Shown here in pieces: positions 1-11,354 of a stretch of DNA of 64,000 nucleotides. A model generated the notes under the pieces. That model was not told where the DNA came from. It did not search any database and saw only the letters and a program-made list of their open reading frames with translations. Numbering within the stretch: the first letter of the stretch is position 1; each line of letters starts with the position of its first letter. Both the position numbers and the translations under genes were made by a program. Origin of the DNA: Culex pipiens pallens (lineage: Eukaryota; Arthropoda; Insecta; Diptera; Culicidae); NCBI RefSeq assembly GCF_016801865.2, contig NC_068938.1, positions 114,850,615 to 114,914,614 of the forward strand, given 5' to 3'.

Positions 1-667
1 TATCGTCCTGCTGACTAGTTGACGGCCGGGCTCAGCTTGGGGGCCTCAACCAGCGCACGTGGAAGCAATGTGGTCCTGCTGCTGTGCCATGTGCCGTGCC
101 ATCGCCGTGGCACAAAAAAGGGGGAAATGTGATTTATTGTTTGGATTGATACGAAATGATGGATTGCAGCGATTTACCGCTGGCTGCCGGTCGCGTACCT
201 TGGATTTCAGCGTGCATTGCGTTGATTACTTTTCACTTCAGCGTTATTAAATGTGGCAGGACTGGACTCTACTCGTGTGCTGGTGGCAATCAACTGAATG
301 AACGCCCGGGTATTGGTTGCACAATACAAAAATGGATCATTCACGGTTTCGAATTTTTCATGTATTGATAAACTTCAAACAACAGGACAAAATCAAAACA
401 TATTGTTTCTAGTTTCCATATTGATTAAAACATGCAACTGACATACGCTGACAATTTGTGATTAAGTGAAAAGTGCATTGTAGTGGACATGAGTCTTTTA
501 GACATACTCAATATGACAATTTGTTGTTTTCACTATGTGAATTTGTCTGGGGAAAACAATGGTACAATGTACAATGTTGTACTTGTCATTTAACAGAACA
601 TTGCTCCAGTTCGAATTTTCCAAGGTCTGCCAGTTTGACAATCTTCAGCGTTGAAAAAGTTCACATA
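1..667. other. AT-rich sequence without recognised gene
   Basis: No open frame here has protein-like composition, and I recognise no repeat family. The stretch ends at the TA dinucleotide (666-667) that flanks the Tc1/mariner-like element. Confidence 0.4.
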
Positions 668-1224
668 CAGTATGGCCCATAACAAAATGCGACATTGTTA
701 TCAGGTGAAAATCGGGCCTGTTTTGATTATTTATGATGTCTGTAGCATGTGTACATGTTAAATAGGTTCCAAACAAACAAATAACACTACTCGACAAAAC
801 AAAACTTGTGTCAAGGGATTGACGATATCTCATCCGTTCCTGAGAGAAAAGGCATCCCCGAATCCGATGCAATCGACAGAATTTGATTTTATGTCCACGC
901 GGACTGATGCGAATCTGGTAAATTGTTTAACATAAAAAATCGAACAATTTAAAAAAAAACCATGCGTCTCCTCCCAATTATATGAGCCATCTACAAGAAT
1001 ATGGAAGCGCCTGGTGCATAGCCATTTCCTTTAAGCACAACGGAAACAACCAATACAAATGTATAAAAAAGTTGTCAAGTTCTCGGGGGGTCCACAGCTA
1101 GCATTTTTTGTACGATTATAAAAAATAAATATTAAAAGTTTAAAATTAATTTATTTAAAAAACATATTTTTTGATTTATTTGTTTACTGAAATTTTATGT
1201 ATCTCAGAGGTCTATAGGTACTTC

Positions 1225-1595
1225 GGGATGTCCATGGTCATCCAAGGACTGCCTGGAGTTAAGATCTACGAGTCTACCGCCGTAACAAGCAAGAGGTCGT
1301 CGGATTTTGACCCCGGATCTTGTGTGTATAGCATCAGTGCATATGGTAGACTACTGTATGAATGTGTTGGGATGTTCATGGTCATCCAAGAACTCCCTGG
1401 AGTCTACGAGTCTACCGCCGTAACAAACAATAGGTCGCCGTTTGGCTTAAGTGGTAAGCAAGGATATACGCACAAGATTCGGGGTCAAAATAAGACGATC
1501 TCTTGCTTGATACGGCGGTAGACTCGTAGATCTTAACTCCAGGGAGTCCTCGGATGACCATGGACATCCCAACACATTCATATACAGCAATTCCA
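1225..1595. repeat. ~140-bp monomers in left arm of the foldback
   Basis: One full forward monomer contains the landmarks CATCCAAGGACT, GTTAAGATCTACGAG and CAAGAGGTCGTCGG. A shortened forward monomer follows at about 1371-1445, where part of the TTAAGATCT landmark is missing. A partial monomer in the opposite orientation follows at about 1495-1590. The translation looks peptide-like only because the repeat is open in one frame. Confidence 0.75.
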
Positions 1596-2829
1596 TTTGA
1601 AAAGAGCCTAAACCAAAAAAAAAGTTCTCCGATCGGGCTCAAAATTTTTCTGGGGGTTCCTTGGCCAAAATAATTAGACCCGTATTTTTTTGTTTGGCCA
1701 TTAGGGTGGCCTACATCGTGCTAGGGTGGTTCAAAAAATGGCAATTTTCGTCATTTTTCGCAAAACCACTTTTTTCTAAAAATCATATCTCCGCGCCATT
1801 TCATCCGATTTTAGCTGTCTTAGACGCAAAAGAAAGGTGATGAGTTTGGCTATTTGGGAAAAATAGTAAAAAGTTCCAAAAATCTAGCTTAACTATTGAA
1901 AAAGTCGTATGAAAACTTAAAATGGCGTTTTGACCGTGTCTGGACCAAAGAGCCTATGTCTGAAAATATTTTTATCGGATTCCTCGGAAAATTTCACATA
2001 AAATATCAAAAAATTGGCGATGTCGAACCGTACGTTTCCGAGATATGATTTTTTGAAAAAAAAAAAAAACTGCGTTTTTCGACGCGCCACGCGCAAAAAC
2101 GGGAAAATGACGAAATCGGCAAAAAATCAACTTTTTCCACTAAAACTGCGATAACTTTAAAATTTCAGCGATGACCTATAGATGTTATGGTACCAAAAGT
2201 TGCGTCTCTCAATTACGAAAATTTTGGTACCCAGACATGTATAGGTCATCGCTGAAATTTTAAAGTTATCGCAGTTTTAGTGAAAAAAGTTGATTTTTTG
2301 CCGATTTCGTCATTTTCCCGTTTTTGCGCGTGGCGCGTCGAAAAACGCAGTTTTTATTTTCAAAAAATCGTATCTCCAAAACGTACGGTTCGACATCGCC
2401 AATTTTTTGATATGTTATGTGAAATTTTCCGAGGAATCCGATAAAAATATTTTCAGACATAGGCTCTTTGGTCCAGACACGGTCAAAACGCCATTTTAAG
2501 TTTTCATACGACTTTTTCAATAGTTAAGCTAGATTTTTGGAACTTTTTACTATTTTTCCCAAATAGCCAAACTCATCACCTTTCTTTTGCGTCTAAGACA
2601 GCTAAAATCGGATGAAATGGCGCGGAGATATGATTTTTAGAAAAAAGTGGTTTTTGCGAAAAATGACGAAAATTGCCATTTTTTGAACCACCCTAGCACG
2701 ATGTAGGCCACCCTAATGGCCAAACAAAAAAATACGGGTCTAATTATTTTGGCCAAGGAACCCCCAGAAAAATTTTGAGCCCGATCGGAGAACTTTTTTT
2801 TTGGTTTAGGCTCTTTTCAAATTGAATTG

Positions 2830-3255
2830 CTGTATAGTAGTCTACCATATGCACTGATGCTATACGCACATGATCCGGGGTCAAAATCCGACGACCTCTT
2901 GCTTGTTACGGCGGTAGACTCATAGATCTTAACTCCAGGGAGTCCTTGGATGACCATGAACATCCCAACACATTCATACAGTAGTCTACCATATGCACTG
3001 ATGCTATACACACAAGATTCGGGGTCAAAATCCGACGACCTCTTACTTGTTACGGCGGTAGACTCGTAGATCTTAACTCCAGGGAGTCCTTGGATGACCA
3101 TGAACATCCCAACACATTCATATAGTAGTCTACCATATGCACTGATGTTATACGCACAAGATCCGGGGTCAAAATCCGACGACCTCTTGCTTGTTACGGC
3201 GGTAGACTCGTAGATCTTAACTCCAGGCAGTCCTTGGATGACCATGGACATCCCG
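2830..3255. repeat. Three ~140-bp monomers in right arm of the foldback
   Basis: Three monomers lie in reverse orientation; the landmark AGATCTTAACTCCAG recurs near 2932, 3068 and 3211 (spacing about 136-144 bp). The monomers are much more similar to one another than the outer arms are, suggesting local homogenisation. The same monomer family fills the centre of the foldback at 50.7-52.5 kb. Confidence 0.8.
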
Positions 3256-4549
3256 AAATACCCATAGACCTTTGAGATACATAAAATTTCAGTAAACAAA
3301 TAAATCAAAAAATATGTTTTTTAAATAAATTAATTTTAAACTTTTAATATTTATTTTTTATAATCGTACAAAAAATGCTAGCTGTGGACCCCCCGAGAAC
3401 TTGACAACTTTTTTATACATTTGTATTGGTTGTTTCCGTTGTGCTTAAAGGAAATGGCTATGCACCAGGCGCTTCCATATTCTTGTAGATGGCTCATATA
3501 ATTGAGAGGAGACGCATGGTTTTTTTTAAATTGTTCGATTTTTTATGTTAAAAAATTTACCAGATTCGCATCAGTCCGCGTGGACATAAAATCAAATTCT
3601 GTCGATTGCATCGGATTCGGGGATGCCTTTTCTCTCAGGAACGGATGAAATATCGTCAATCCCTTGACACAAGTTTTGTTTTGTCGAGTAGTGTAATACA
3701 TTGAAAACCTTTTCTATAGCTATAAAAAATGTCACAGCACATTTAAACTCAAAAATTCTCCAATTTTCTTCCAGCCCAGGCCATATGACGGAAAAATGAT
3801 TTTTCTATGTTGATCGTTCTGAAGAGCCTTCTGTGAATTTTTGTATGGATTAAAAAGTAAATAGCCTTCACGGTTACTGTTTTTGAGTGATTTAACAACT
3901 AATTACATTGAATTTTACGCATTCTTTTAACCAGTTATACTAAAACAGTGAACTTTTTGAAAATATTCCAATTCTGAAAATGCTTCAATGTTTTGAAGTT
4001 TTTGGAGCCTGCAATGATTCAAGGAAAAAAAATGTAACAAATGATGGCAACTGACTCTAACAGATGCCCTGATATGACTTTTAACAATATAGAGCCGTTG
4101 GGAGCCATCGACATAGGATTTAAGTTATTAATTTATTTTGACCGGATCACTCAAGATGATAACCCAAATGGCATGTATCTTTAAAATGACTATTTTTATC
4201 AAAATTTATATCTTTTTTCGATTGGGCGTCATTAAAAGAGACTTCTGACGATGCTTTTGACACAGTGTTGGGTATTTTAAACTGTTCCGTTTTAAAGAAA
4301 TAAGGTATGAAATAAAGGTAAATTTTGAACCATTATGCCCGCCAATACCCAGTTTTGGTGAACTGCAAGAAACTGTCATTAAAATATCTTCAAAACATAC
4401 TAAACCAACACCATGATACATGAAAAAATCAGTTTATTAAATACATTTTAGAATGGAACCAATTTTCTGTGAAAATATGCACATGTTGCATTTTTTATGG
4501 CCCATACTGTATAGTCAAATTTGGACCAAATATTTAAAATAATTGTTTT

Positions 4550-5783
4550 GAGCATGAGCATGAGCATGAGCATGGTTGACTGCCAATGAGCTGCTACTCC
4601 GTTATTGACAGATCAGCTGAAGTTAAACAATGAATCAAAAATGATCAGTGGGAGCCAACCATCCGTTCACTGTTTAACCCCTGAAGACCCCGACTTTATT
4701 AGTCAATACCGGCGCCCTCCCAAGAAGCCTGCAGTTCAAAAAAAGGGAGGAATGTTAGTCCGATAGTTGAAGTTGCAGACTCATCAAGCACATAGTTTTT
4801 CGCTATATACTTGTTGATACCGCTTGAGACCGTTGAATCCACAGCATCTCCTTCAAGCATCACGTGATTATTTTTTTTTGGGTTAGTAGGATAAGGTATT
4901 GGCTTTTCGATGCCTCCCGAGCTACGATGCTATGGGGAGGACTTTCATAACAAGCCCGTCGGCGAGCCTTCCGAGCAACGATGCTATGGGAAGGTCTTTC
5001 TAATTAGCACACCAAAACACTCGCGCACAGGTATTTAAATACTGAATAAATGTAATTTTTCATCACGATTACCCAGACGACATTGATGATATAGGAAGGA
5101 CTTTTTTACAGTCATTTACAGTAATACTTAAACTTATTTTAATGCAACAATTCACACGACGTCGTGCCTCCCGATCAACGATGATGTAGGAAGGACTTGA
5201 GCAAGCCAATCAGGATGAAACACGAAATAAAATTCTTTTCTTTTCACACACAATGCCACATAATTGACCGGTGACGCAACAAATTGAACTGATTTTCTTC
5301 AGCTTGTGGGCAAGCCAATCAGGATGAAACACGAAATAAAATTCTCTTCTTTTCACACACAATGCCACATAATTGACCGCGCGTCACCACCCAACAAATT
5401 GAACTGATTTTCTTCAGCTTGTGGGCAAGCCAACCAGGATGAAACACGAAATAAAATTCTCTTCTTTTCACACACAATGCCACATAATTGACCGCGCGTC
5501 ACCACCCAACTAATTGAACTGATTTTCTTCTGCTTGTGGGCAAGCCAATCAGGATGAAACACGAAATAAAATTCTCTTCTTTTCACACACAATGCCACAT
5601 AATTGACAGCGCGTCACCACCCAACAAATTGAACTGTTTTTTTTCTACTTGTGGGCAAGCCAACCAGGATTAAACACGAAATAAAATTCTTTTCTTTTCA
5701 CACACAATGCCACATAATTGACTGCGCGTCACCACCCAATAAATTGAACTGATTTTTTTCTGCTTGTGGGCAAGCCAACCAGC
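4550..5783 (-). mobile_element. Non-autonomous retroelement with GAGCAT-repeat 3' end
   Basis: A 24-bp direct repeat beginning CCAAATATTTAAAATAATTG flanks the insert (4526-4549 and 5784-5807). The low-coordinate end is a short (GAGCAT)n tract, the high-coordinate end the 115-bp array. The element at 62505-63615 shares several hundred bases on the opposite strand and ends in the complementary CATGCT tract, so I read that tract as the 3' end and this copy as minus strand. Long duplications plus a short tandem tail fit target-primed insertion by a LINE-type machinery. No reverse transcriptase or endonuclease frame is visible. Internal copies of a CGAGCAACGATGCTATGGG-like motif occur near 4920 and 4975. 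Confidence 0.7.
5202..5783. repeat. Tandem array, about 115-bp period, five units
   Basis: The landmark CAAGCCAA recurs at about 5202, 5311, 5425, 5541, 5655 and 5771. Each unit carries GAAACACGAAATAAAATTC and CACACACAATGCCACATAA. Units differ by a few substitutions. The array forms the 5' part of the retroelement at 4550-5783 and is absent from its relative at 62.5 kb. Confidence 0.9.
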
Positions 5784-5807
5784 CCAAATATTTAAAATAA
5801 TTGTTTT

Positions 5808-7853
5808 CGAAAAAAACCTTTTTGCAGAACTGTATACATTATAAACGATTTAAGATAGTTGCTCTCTTGCATTTTCATTGAAATATAGAAGTTTATCCAT
5901 GATAATAATTTGCAAATTTGAAAAATATTGTTTATGGTTTTGTCAAAAGGAACCACATCTTGTTTTTTATAAATATTTACATTGTCATCGTACTTTTTTG
6001 CAGTTCACCCATGCGACAACAACATGCAACAAAACAAGCAAGGATTTGATTATTTTTTTATGCAGCTCGTAATTTTTTTGATTAAAATATAAAAATAGAT
6101 CTCAAAATCCATTTTTAACTAAGCAGAAAGAATGTTAACTAGAGAAAAATTTATTTACATTACTACTAAATCCGGCCTTCCTCGGGGCTATTCCCTGAAA
6201 TCAAAGATTGACCCATCAATTCCAAAATTGAGCTCATTCTGACCACGGTAACCCCTCCTTTAGAGGGAGGGGTTGAAGTTTGTTTGGGAAAACTCGTCAG
6301 AATGTATGAAAAAAAGCAAGTGTTTCAGTTTTTAACCTGTAGAAGGCGCAATTTTTCATAGAAAAAGGCTACCATACGAAAAAAAAGTTCAATTCTTTTG
6401 AATATTACAAAATTTTTAAACACAAGTTTATCATCGTTTGCCATTCTTAAATCCAACATGTTTACTTTTCAGCGAACCACTTTTCTTGTCATTACATTCC
6501 ACTCCAGATAAAAGTGCCCCATTGAACACCAGTAGCTTAATACTGTCGTGAATAATAAACGAAAAACACATCAGGATGCAATTAACGCCACCGAGTTGTG
6601 ATACGGTTATCGAAGATTGTGGTACGAACAAAGTCAATTAGGCCTGCTAAATTATTTATACTATCTGGTTGTATCTTGATGTACCAATTATCGTTATGCC
6701 GAATTGATAGTGTATCGATGTTTAGCCATCGAATTTCTGTCAGTATTGCACTATTTTGGCAACGTGAAGCTTTAGTGCTATTTGCTCAATAGCTTTTTAT
6801 TAAAATTTTAGATTTATAATCAATTACGGCTCGTGACGCGCGCCATCCGGCAGCAAACACATCATCAGCAAAACCAATAAATTACATAGGCAAAACGCAT
6901 TTTCAAAACTCTCGCTGAGTCATAAACTTGTATTCATGACACAGTCCAACAATCAGCGAAATCGAGCGTTTTTTTCCGCCCATATGAATATCAATTTTGA
7001 TCCTCTTTCTCTTTCCCTCTATCTTCATCAGAGGGGCGAATCCTTTTTTTTCGCGACCACCATCACAGCCAGTAATGGAACGCGCTACACACTCCATTGT
7101 AAATGCATTGGTTAGTTAATAAAACTTTCGTTTTTACGAGGGAAAGCTCCACGCGGTGCTGCGATCGGTCCGGCTCGGGTGGATTTTTGACCGGCCAAGC
7201 GGATGTTGAAATCACAGAACTGGAAGCAGGGCAGAATTAATTTATGTACATTTTAATCAATTTATCGGCTATTCAATCTGAAAATTAACTGTTTTGTTTT
7301 CCTTACGTATCCTTCCACGCTTGGCACAAAAATCTGCTGCATCCATCCCACATCACGTGTTTTATTGCTACTACAAGCGTGTATAGTTTGGGAAAAATAT
7401 TTAAAACAACAATTCTTCACGTGTTCAAAGGATTATGACATTGCGAGTAAAATCAGAAACATTTTCTCCGCACGCTTGTATCCCTATTCTCTGCAATTAG
7501 TTTGTTACGGTGAAATAAATCGCACACACAGTTTACTACACCCATAAAGAACCGTTTTAATCGCTAATTCAAATCACACCCATTTCGCTCTAATTTTCCT
7601 CGGTTGGTACCTACACTTTTTGTATACTCAGGGCACCCACAAGCGTTTTCTCCTAATGACTGTTTCCTAAGCCGTATAAAATATTCAAGTGTTAATCAAA
7701 CACCAAACACACGCACTTACACACACATATAAGGTTCACCCGCAGAATATAAAGAATGTGGATGAGGATCTATTTAGTTTGTTGGTTACATATTCAAAGA
7801 AATGATGCAACAACAATAAAAAGGGAAACCTAGTAATAGCGTTGAAGCATATT
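5808..7853. other. AT-rich, low-repeat sequence without recognised gene
   Basis: All frames are short and lack protein-like composition. The one local structure I noted is a hairpin near 6250-6276 (AACCCCTCC pairing with GGAGGGGTT). Nothing else is supported. Confidence 0.4.
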
Positions 7854-7884
7854 TACCCGAGCAGGGGTAAATAACACGGGAATA

Positions 7885-8310
7885 CCAAATTTTGGTATTA
7901 CTTGGGCAAATAACAGCGACCAAAATGTGCCCTTGGTTGCCCAGTAATAGATGGTAAAATACCATGAAATCATACCAAAATCTTGTATGTGTAAGGGCAC
8001 AACAATACCAAACCATGTTATTCCAAGGGTAAAATAATACCTCAAAATAAAACCATTTCAATACCAAGTTGAGGTCTTCTGGATTTTTGAACATTGCTTG
8101 AATACCAAAACTTGGTATTGTCATGGTTTTAATTTTAGGTATTCCCGCGCCCTTGGAAAATCATATTTTGGTTTTTCTGTGGTCTTTCACATACATGATT
8201 TTGGTATGATTTCATGGTATTTTACCATCTATTACTGGGCAACCAAGATCACATTTTGGTCGCTGATATTTGCACAAGTAATACCAAAATTTGGTATTTT
8301 CATACCATTT
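7885..8310. repeat. Palindromic module with ACCAAA/TTTGGT motifs
   Basis: Positions about 7885-8060 pair with about 8100-8300. Matching landmarks are GCCCAGTAATAGATGG on one arm and CCATCTATTACTGGGC on the other. The same module recurs at 42025-42320. Translations of the two arms look similar only because of this symmetry. Confidence 0.8.
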
Positions 8311-8713
8311 TTAGTGCAGCAGTTGCAGTTAGTGAAAAAACGGTAATGATCCATATGCAACACCTGATGATTCCATGTTGTTCTTAGTGATATTCTTCAC
8401 CACACCGAATGCATTTGTCATTGATGAACGGCCTGTGCTTGAAGTTCTTGAAGCTTCTGAAAAATAACAAGATTGAAAAATAAGTTTTATTAAAATGAAA
8501 CTGAATTGAAATTCACCAAAATTCATTAATCTGTCGATTGACTCGTTTTTCAAAGTATTTGGTTATCCCGACTTAGAGATATTTCAACGTTTTTGAAAAA
8601 AAAACATTAGTGGGTATATCACACTAATTTTTAAAACCCTTTCACATTTTTGGGTTTCAAGTCATTTTAGCGCAAAATCAATTAACTCGTAAATTTTGTT
8701 TAACAAATTTCCC

Positions 8714-9539
8714 ATAGTTTTAGAGAAAATTGATGAAACCTTTCAATATTCAAATAATACCAAAATGTGCCATCCTGACTTAGAAAATTTTCCACAATTT
8801 CAAGTCATTTCTATAGGGGGTATATCAAAAATGTTTAAAATCAAATTTGAAATTTCCGGTTTTGAATGAAAGCATTCGCTTTGAGACATCATTTTTGCGC
8901 AAAATTAATTATTTTGTCAAAACTGGTCAAAATTTTCCCATAGTTTCAGAGGAATTTGATAAAACACTTTAATACCAAAATAATACCAAAATGTGCCATC
9001 CTGACTTAGAAAATTTTCAACAATTTCAAGTCATTTCTGTAGGGGGTGTATCAAAAATGTTTAAAATCAAGTTTGAAATTTCCGGTTTTTAATGAAAGCA
9101 TTCGCTTTGAGACATCATTTTAGCGCAAAATTAATTATTTTGTCAAAATTGGTCAAAATTTTCCCATAGTTTCAGAGAAATTTGATAAAACACTTAAATA
9201 CCAAAATAAAACCAAAATGTGCCATCCTGACTTAGAAAATTTTCCACAATTTCAAGTCATTTCTATAGGGGGTATATCAAAAATGTTTAGAATCAAGTTT
9301 GAAATTTCCGGTTTTGAATGAAAGCATTCGCTTTGAGACATCATTTTAGCGCAAAATTAATTATTTTGTCAAAATTGGTCAAAATTTTCCCATAGTTTCA
9401 GAGGAATTTGATAAAACACTTAAATACCAAAATAATACCAAAATGTGCCATCCTGACTTAGAATATTTTCCACAATTTTAAGTCATTTCTTTAGGGGGTA
9501 TATCAAAAATGTTTAAAATCAAGTTTGAAATTTCCGGTT
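8714..9539. repeat. 226-bp tandem array
   Basis: The landmark GCCATCCTGACTTAGAA recurs at about 8771, 8996, 9222 and 9448 (period 225-226 bp). Other landmarks are AGGGGGTATATCAAAAATG and GAGACATCATTTTAGCGC. The last unit is split by the Jockey insertion and continues at 11371-11470. Confidence 0.9.
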
Positions 9540-9555
9540 TTGAATAAAAGCATTC

Positions 9556-11354
9556 ATCGGGCTACCTACGTTGGAGCTAGCCATTACGCAGTTTTAGTGC
9601 TCCGTACATTTTTCGAATTTTTCACGCCGCGGGTGAAGTGTTTCTTCGCGAACTTGCCGCCCGGAGATGCCCAAGCGTGGCGCTAGGCATGGCAACTCGA
9701 GTGCAGCACCGGGGACCTCGCGGAACCCGTCTCCTGGCCGGATTACTAAAATCAATCCGGCCAATAGTCAACTCAAGCCTTCCACCGCGGCGACAGCGTT
9801 GGATGGCATCGACAAAACAAAGCTTCATCCACACTATCGGAGCCCGTACCAGCTACGTGTGAAAACCGCTAAGGCAGGCCGGCAGGCCTCCGGCGTCCCC
9901 TCCGTCACCCCCGTCCCCACACGCAACGAGTTCGAGCCGCTGAGTGGTGACGATGAGGACAATGAAGACGACTGCAGCACCAGCAGTAGTGACGACGACG
10001 ACGACGACGAGCCAGTACGCGCGTCGAAGAAAGAAACCAACAGCAAAACTGCGGCGAAGGAAAGAAGACCTCCGCCGATATTTGTCGTCGACACGTTAGC
10101 TGATCGTGTGGATGAGCTATTGGAGGGTCAAACCTACTGTTTGAAGATCGGTAAGAAGAATGTGCAAGTGATCACGTTGCTCAGAGCAAATTTCGATAAA
10201 GTGTTGATGGTCCTGAAAACACACAACGTGAAATTCTTCACATTTGACCCGGCTGAAACAGTGCCGACAAAAATAGTACTGCAAGGCTATATGGATCGGC
10301 CAGTGGACCAATTGGCTGAACACCTTGCGGACGCTAAAGTTCACCCCCGAGACATCAAGGTGCTCTCAAGAACGACCACGGTGACGGGTACCCACGTGCT
10401 GTACCTACTTTACTTCGACCGTGGTACCGTCAAGCTTCAGGACCTCCGGCGGATAAAAACGTTGGATGGCTTCTGGGTGACTTGGAGGTACTTTTCTAAG
10501 AACTCGACGGACGCAGCCCAATGCCACCGTTGTCAGCAATTCGGCCACGGCTCAAGAAACTGCAACCTCCAACCGCGCTGCGTTAAGTGCGGTGAAATGC
10601 ATTTCACGGAGAAGTGCAAACTTCCCCAGAAAGCAAGGCTGAGTGAAAGCGACGCTCAGCAGCAACGGTCTCGTGTCAAGTGCGCGAACTGCGATGGCAA
10701 CCATACAGCAAACTTCCGCGGCTGTGCCGCGAGAAAGGCCTACCTCGAGGAGCAGGCTAAGAAGAAAAAGAAGCATCCAGCGACCCGGCCACCTCCGAGA
10801 TCAAGACCAACCGTTCCTGCAGCTGGACAAGGCGCGGCTGACCGGAATATTTCAGCGTTTCCTCCCGGCTGGGGAGGTTCTTACGCAAGCGTGACCGCGG
10901 CGAGCGGTGGTACGGTTCCGGAACAAGCAGCGGTGTCTGGAGATGATCTCTTTACCCTGCCAGAGTTTTTCGCTCTCGCGGGGGAAATGTTAACCCGTTT
11001 TCGTGCCTGCCGTAACAAGGCAGAACAGTTCATGGCTCTGGGAGAGCTCATGATTAAATTCGTGTACAATGGATAAGCTGCCTCGTGCAGCGCTGTTCTT
11101 CGACGTCAAAAGACAAAATCATTCTGTGATCTAGCTTTAAGTTTTCCTCTAACTATCCCCTTTCTATAGTAATAGTGTAGGTTTTTTTAAAGAACTCTTT
11201 CCTACTTTTGATTATCCCTTTAGTAATGTACAATTGTGTCACTAGACAAATTATATTAACACATAACTGAAAGGACCGCCAAAACTCTATTATGCTTAGT
11301 AGTTAAACACATTGTGAATTGATTATCTACCTAATAAAAACTAAATTGAAAAAA
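9556..11354 (+). mobile_element. Gag-only Jockey-clade non-LTR retrotransposon, apparently full length
   Basis: A perfect 16-bp direct repeat, TTGAATAAAAGCATTC, flanks the insert (9540-9555 and 11355-11370). Removing the insert restores the consensus of the 226-bp repeat across the junction. The insert has a 111-nt leader, a single intact ORF1 (9667-11076) and a 278-nt 3' untranslated region. That region ends ACCTAATAAAAA plus 14 nt of A-rich sequence. An autonomous Jockey element would have an endonuclease/reverse-transcriptase ORF2 after ORF1, and none is present. The compact structure with both ends preserved argues against 5' truncation. It resembles 'half-LINE' elements that depend on another element's reverse transcriptase. 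Confidence 0.85.
9667..11076 (+). CDS. Jockey-type ORF1 (Gag-like) nucleic-acid-binding protein, intact
   Basis: This 469-residue frame starts at the first ATG after an in-frame stop at 9634 and ends TAA. Residues 1-90 are basic and Ser/Pro-rich; a NEFEPLS motif at about 87-93, of the kind seen in Jockey Gag N-termini, leads into an acidic Asp/Ser run (about 94-115). A globular part (about 140-280) matches my recollection of the domain preceding zinc knuckles in this clade. Three CCHC knuckles follow: C286-x2-C-x4-H-x4-C299, C305-x2-C-x3-H-x4-C317 and C339-x2-C-x3-H-x6-C353. A Lys-rich stretch (about 360-372) and a C-terminal tail follow. Jockey Gag proteins bind element RNA and carry it to the nucleus. 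No frameshift or stop interrupts it, so the insertion is young or the protein selected. It is clearly more GC-rich than the flanking DNA. Confidence 0.9.
   Translation: MPKRGARHGNSSAAPGTSRNPSPGRITKINPANSQLKPSTAATALDGIDKTKLHPHYRSPYQLRVKTAKAGRQASGVPSVTPVPTRNEFEPLSGDDEDNEDDCSTSSSDDDDDDEPVRASKKETNSKTAAKERRPPPIFVVDTLADRVDELLEGQTYCLKIGKKNVQVITLLRANFDKVLMVLKTHNVKFFTFDPAETVPTKIVLQGYMDRPVDQLAEHLADAKVHPRDIKVLSRTTTVTGTHVLYLLYFDRGTVKLQDLRRIKTLDGFWVTWRYFSKNSTDAAQCHRCQQFGHGSRNCNLQPRCVKCGEMHFTEKCKLPQKARLSESDAQQQRSRVKCANCDGNHTANFRGCAARKAYLEEQAKKKKKHPATRPPPRSRPTVPAAGQGAADRNISAFPPGWGGSYASVTAASGGTVPEQAAVSGDDLFTLPEFFALAGEMLTRFRACRNKAEQFMALGELMIKFVYNG

Larger units (their letters stand above)
784..3694. mobile_element. 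Foldback element with arms of about 1.4 kb
   Basis: Positions 784 to about 2205 are the inverted copy of about 2215-3694, folding around position 2210 (GGTACCAAAA at 2189 pairs with TTTTGGTACC at 2222). The outermost bases are ACACTACTCGAC. The flanks allow two readings: a 4-bp duplication AATA (780-783, 3695-3698), or termini beginning CACTAC with a 3-bp TAA duplication, which would resemble CACTA elements. From outside in, each arm has a unique outer segment, an AT-rich segment, two or three ~140-bp monomers, and an inner core of about 600 bp. No transposase frame is present. Relatives of the inner core occur near 18.25-18.63 kb and 27.6-27.77 kb. Confidence 0.8.
668..4509. mobile_element. 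Tc1/mariner-like TIR element, split by a foldback insertion
   Basis: The left end reads CAGTATGGCCCATAA and the right end, reverse-complemented, reads CAGTATGGGCCATAA. Both continue into an imperfect AAAATGC.ACA match. TA lies immediately outside both ends (666-667 and 4510-4511), which is the target duplication of Tc1/mariner elements. Only about 930 bp belongs to this element; the rest is the nested foldback at 784-3694. A minus-strand frame of 71 codons at 4206-4421 lies inside it, but I cannot match it to a transposase, so the element is best treated as a non-autonomous or decayed copy. Confidence 0.65.

Noticed and set aside
2817..3308. 163-codon minus-strand frame with repeated peptide
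   Set aside because: It is the translation of three tandem ~140-bp monomers; the mirror frame at 1171-1521 arises the same way. No motif, and the same monomers are frame-broken at 51-52 kb.
4206..4421. Transposase fragment of the Tc1/mariner-like element
   Set aside because: 71 codons in a plausible place, but I found no DDE/D motif or helix-turn-helix. Not called.
5202..5783. CRISPR-like regular repeats
   Set aside because: The repeats are about 115 bp, contiguous and without unique spacers, in a eukaryotic context. They form an ordinary tandem array.
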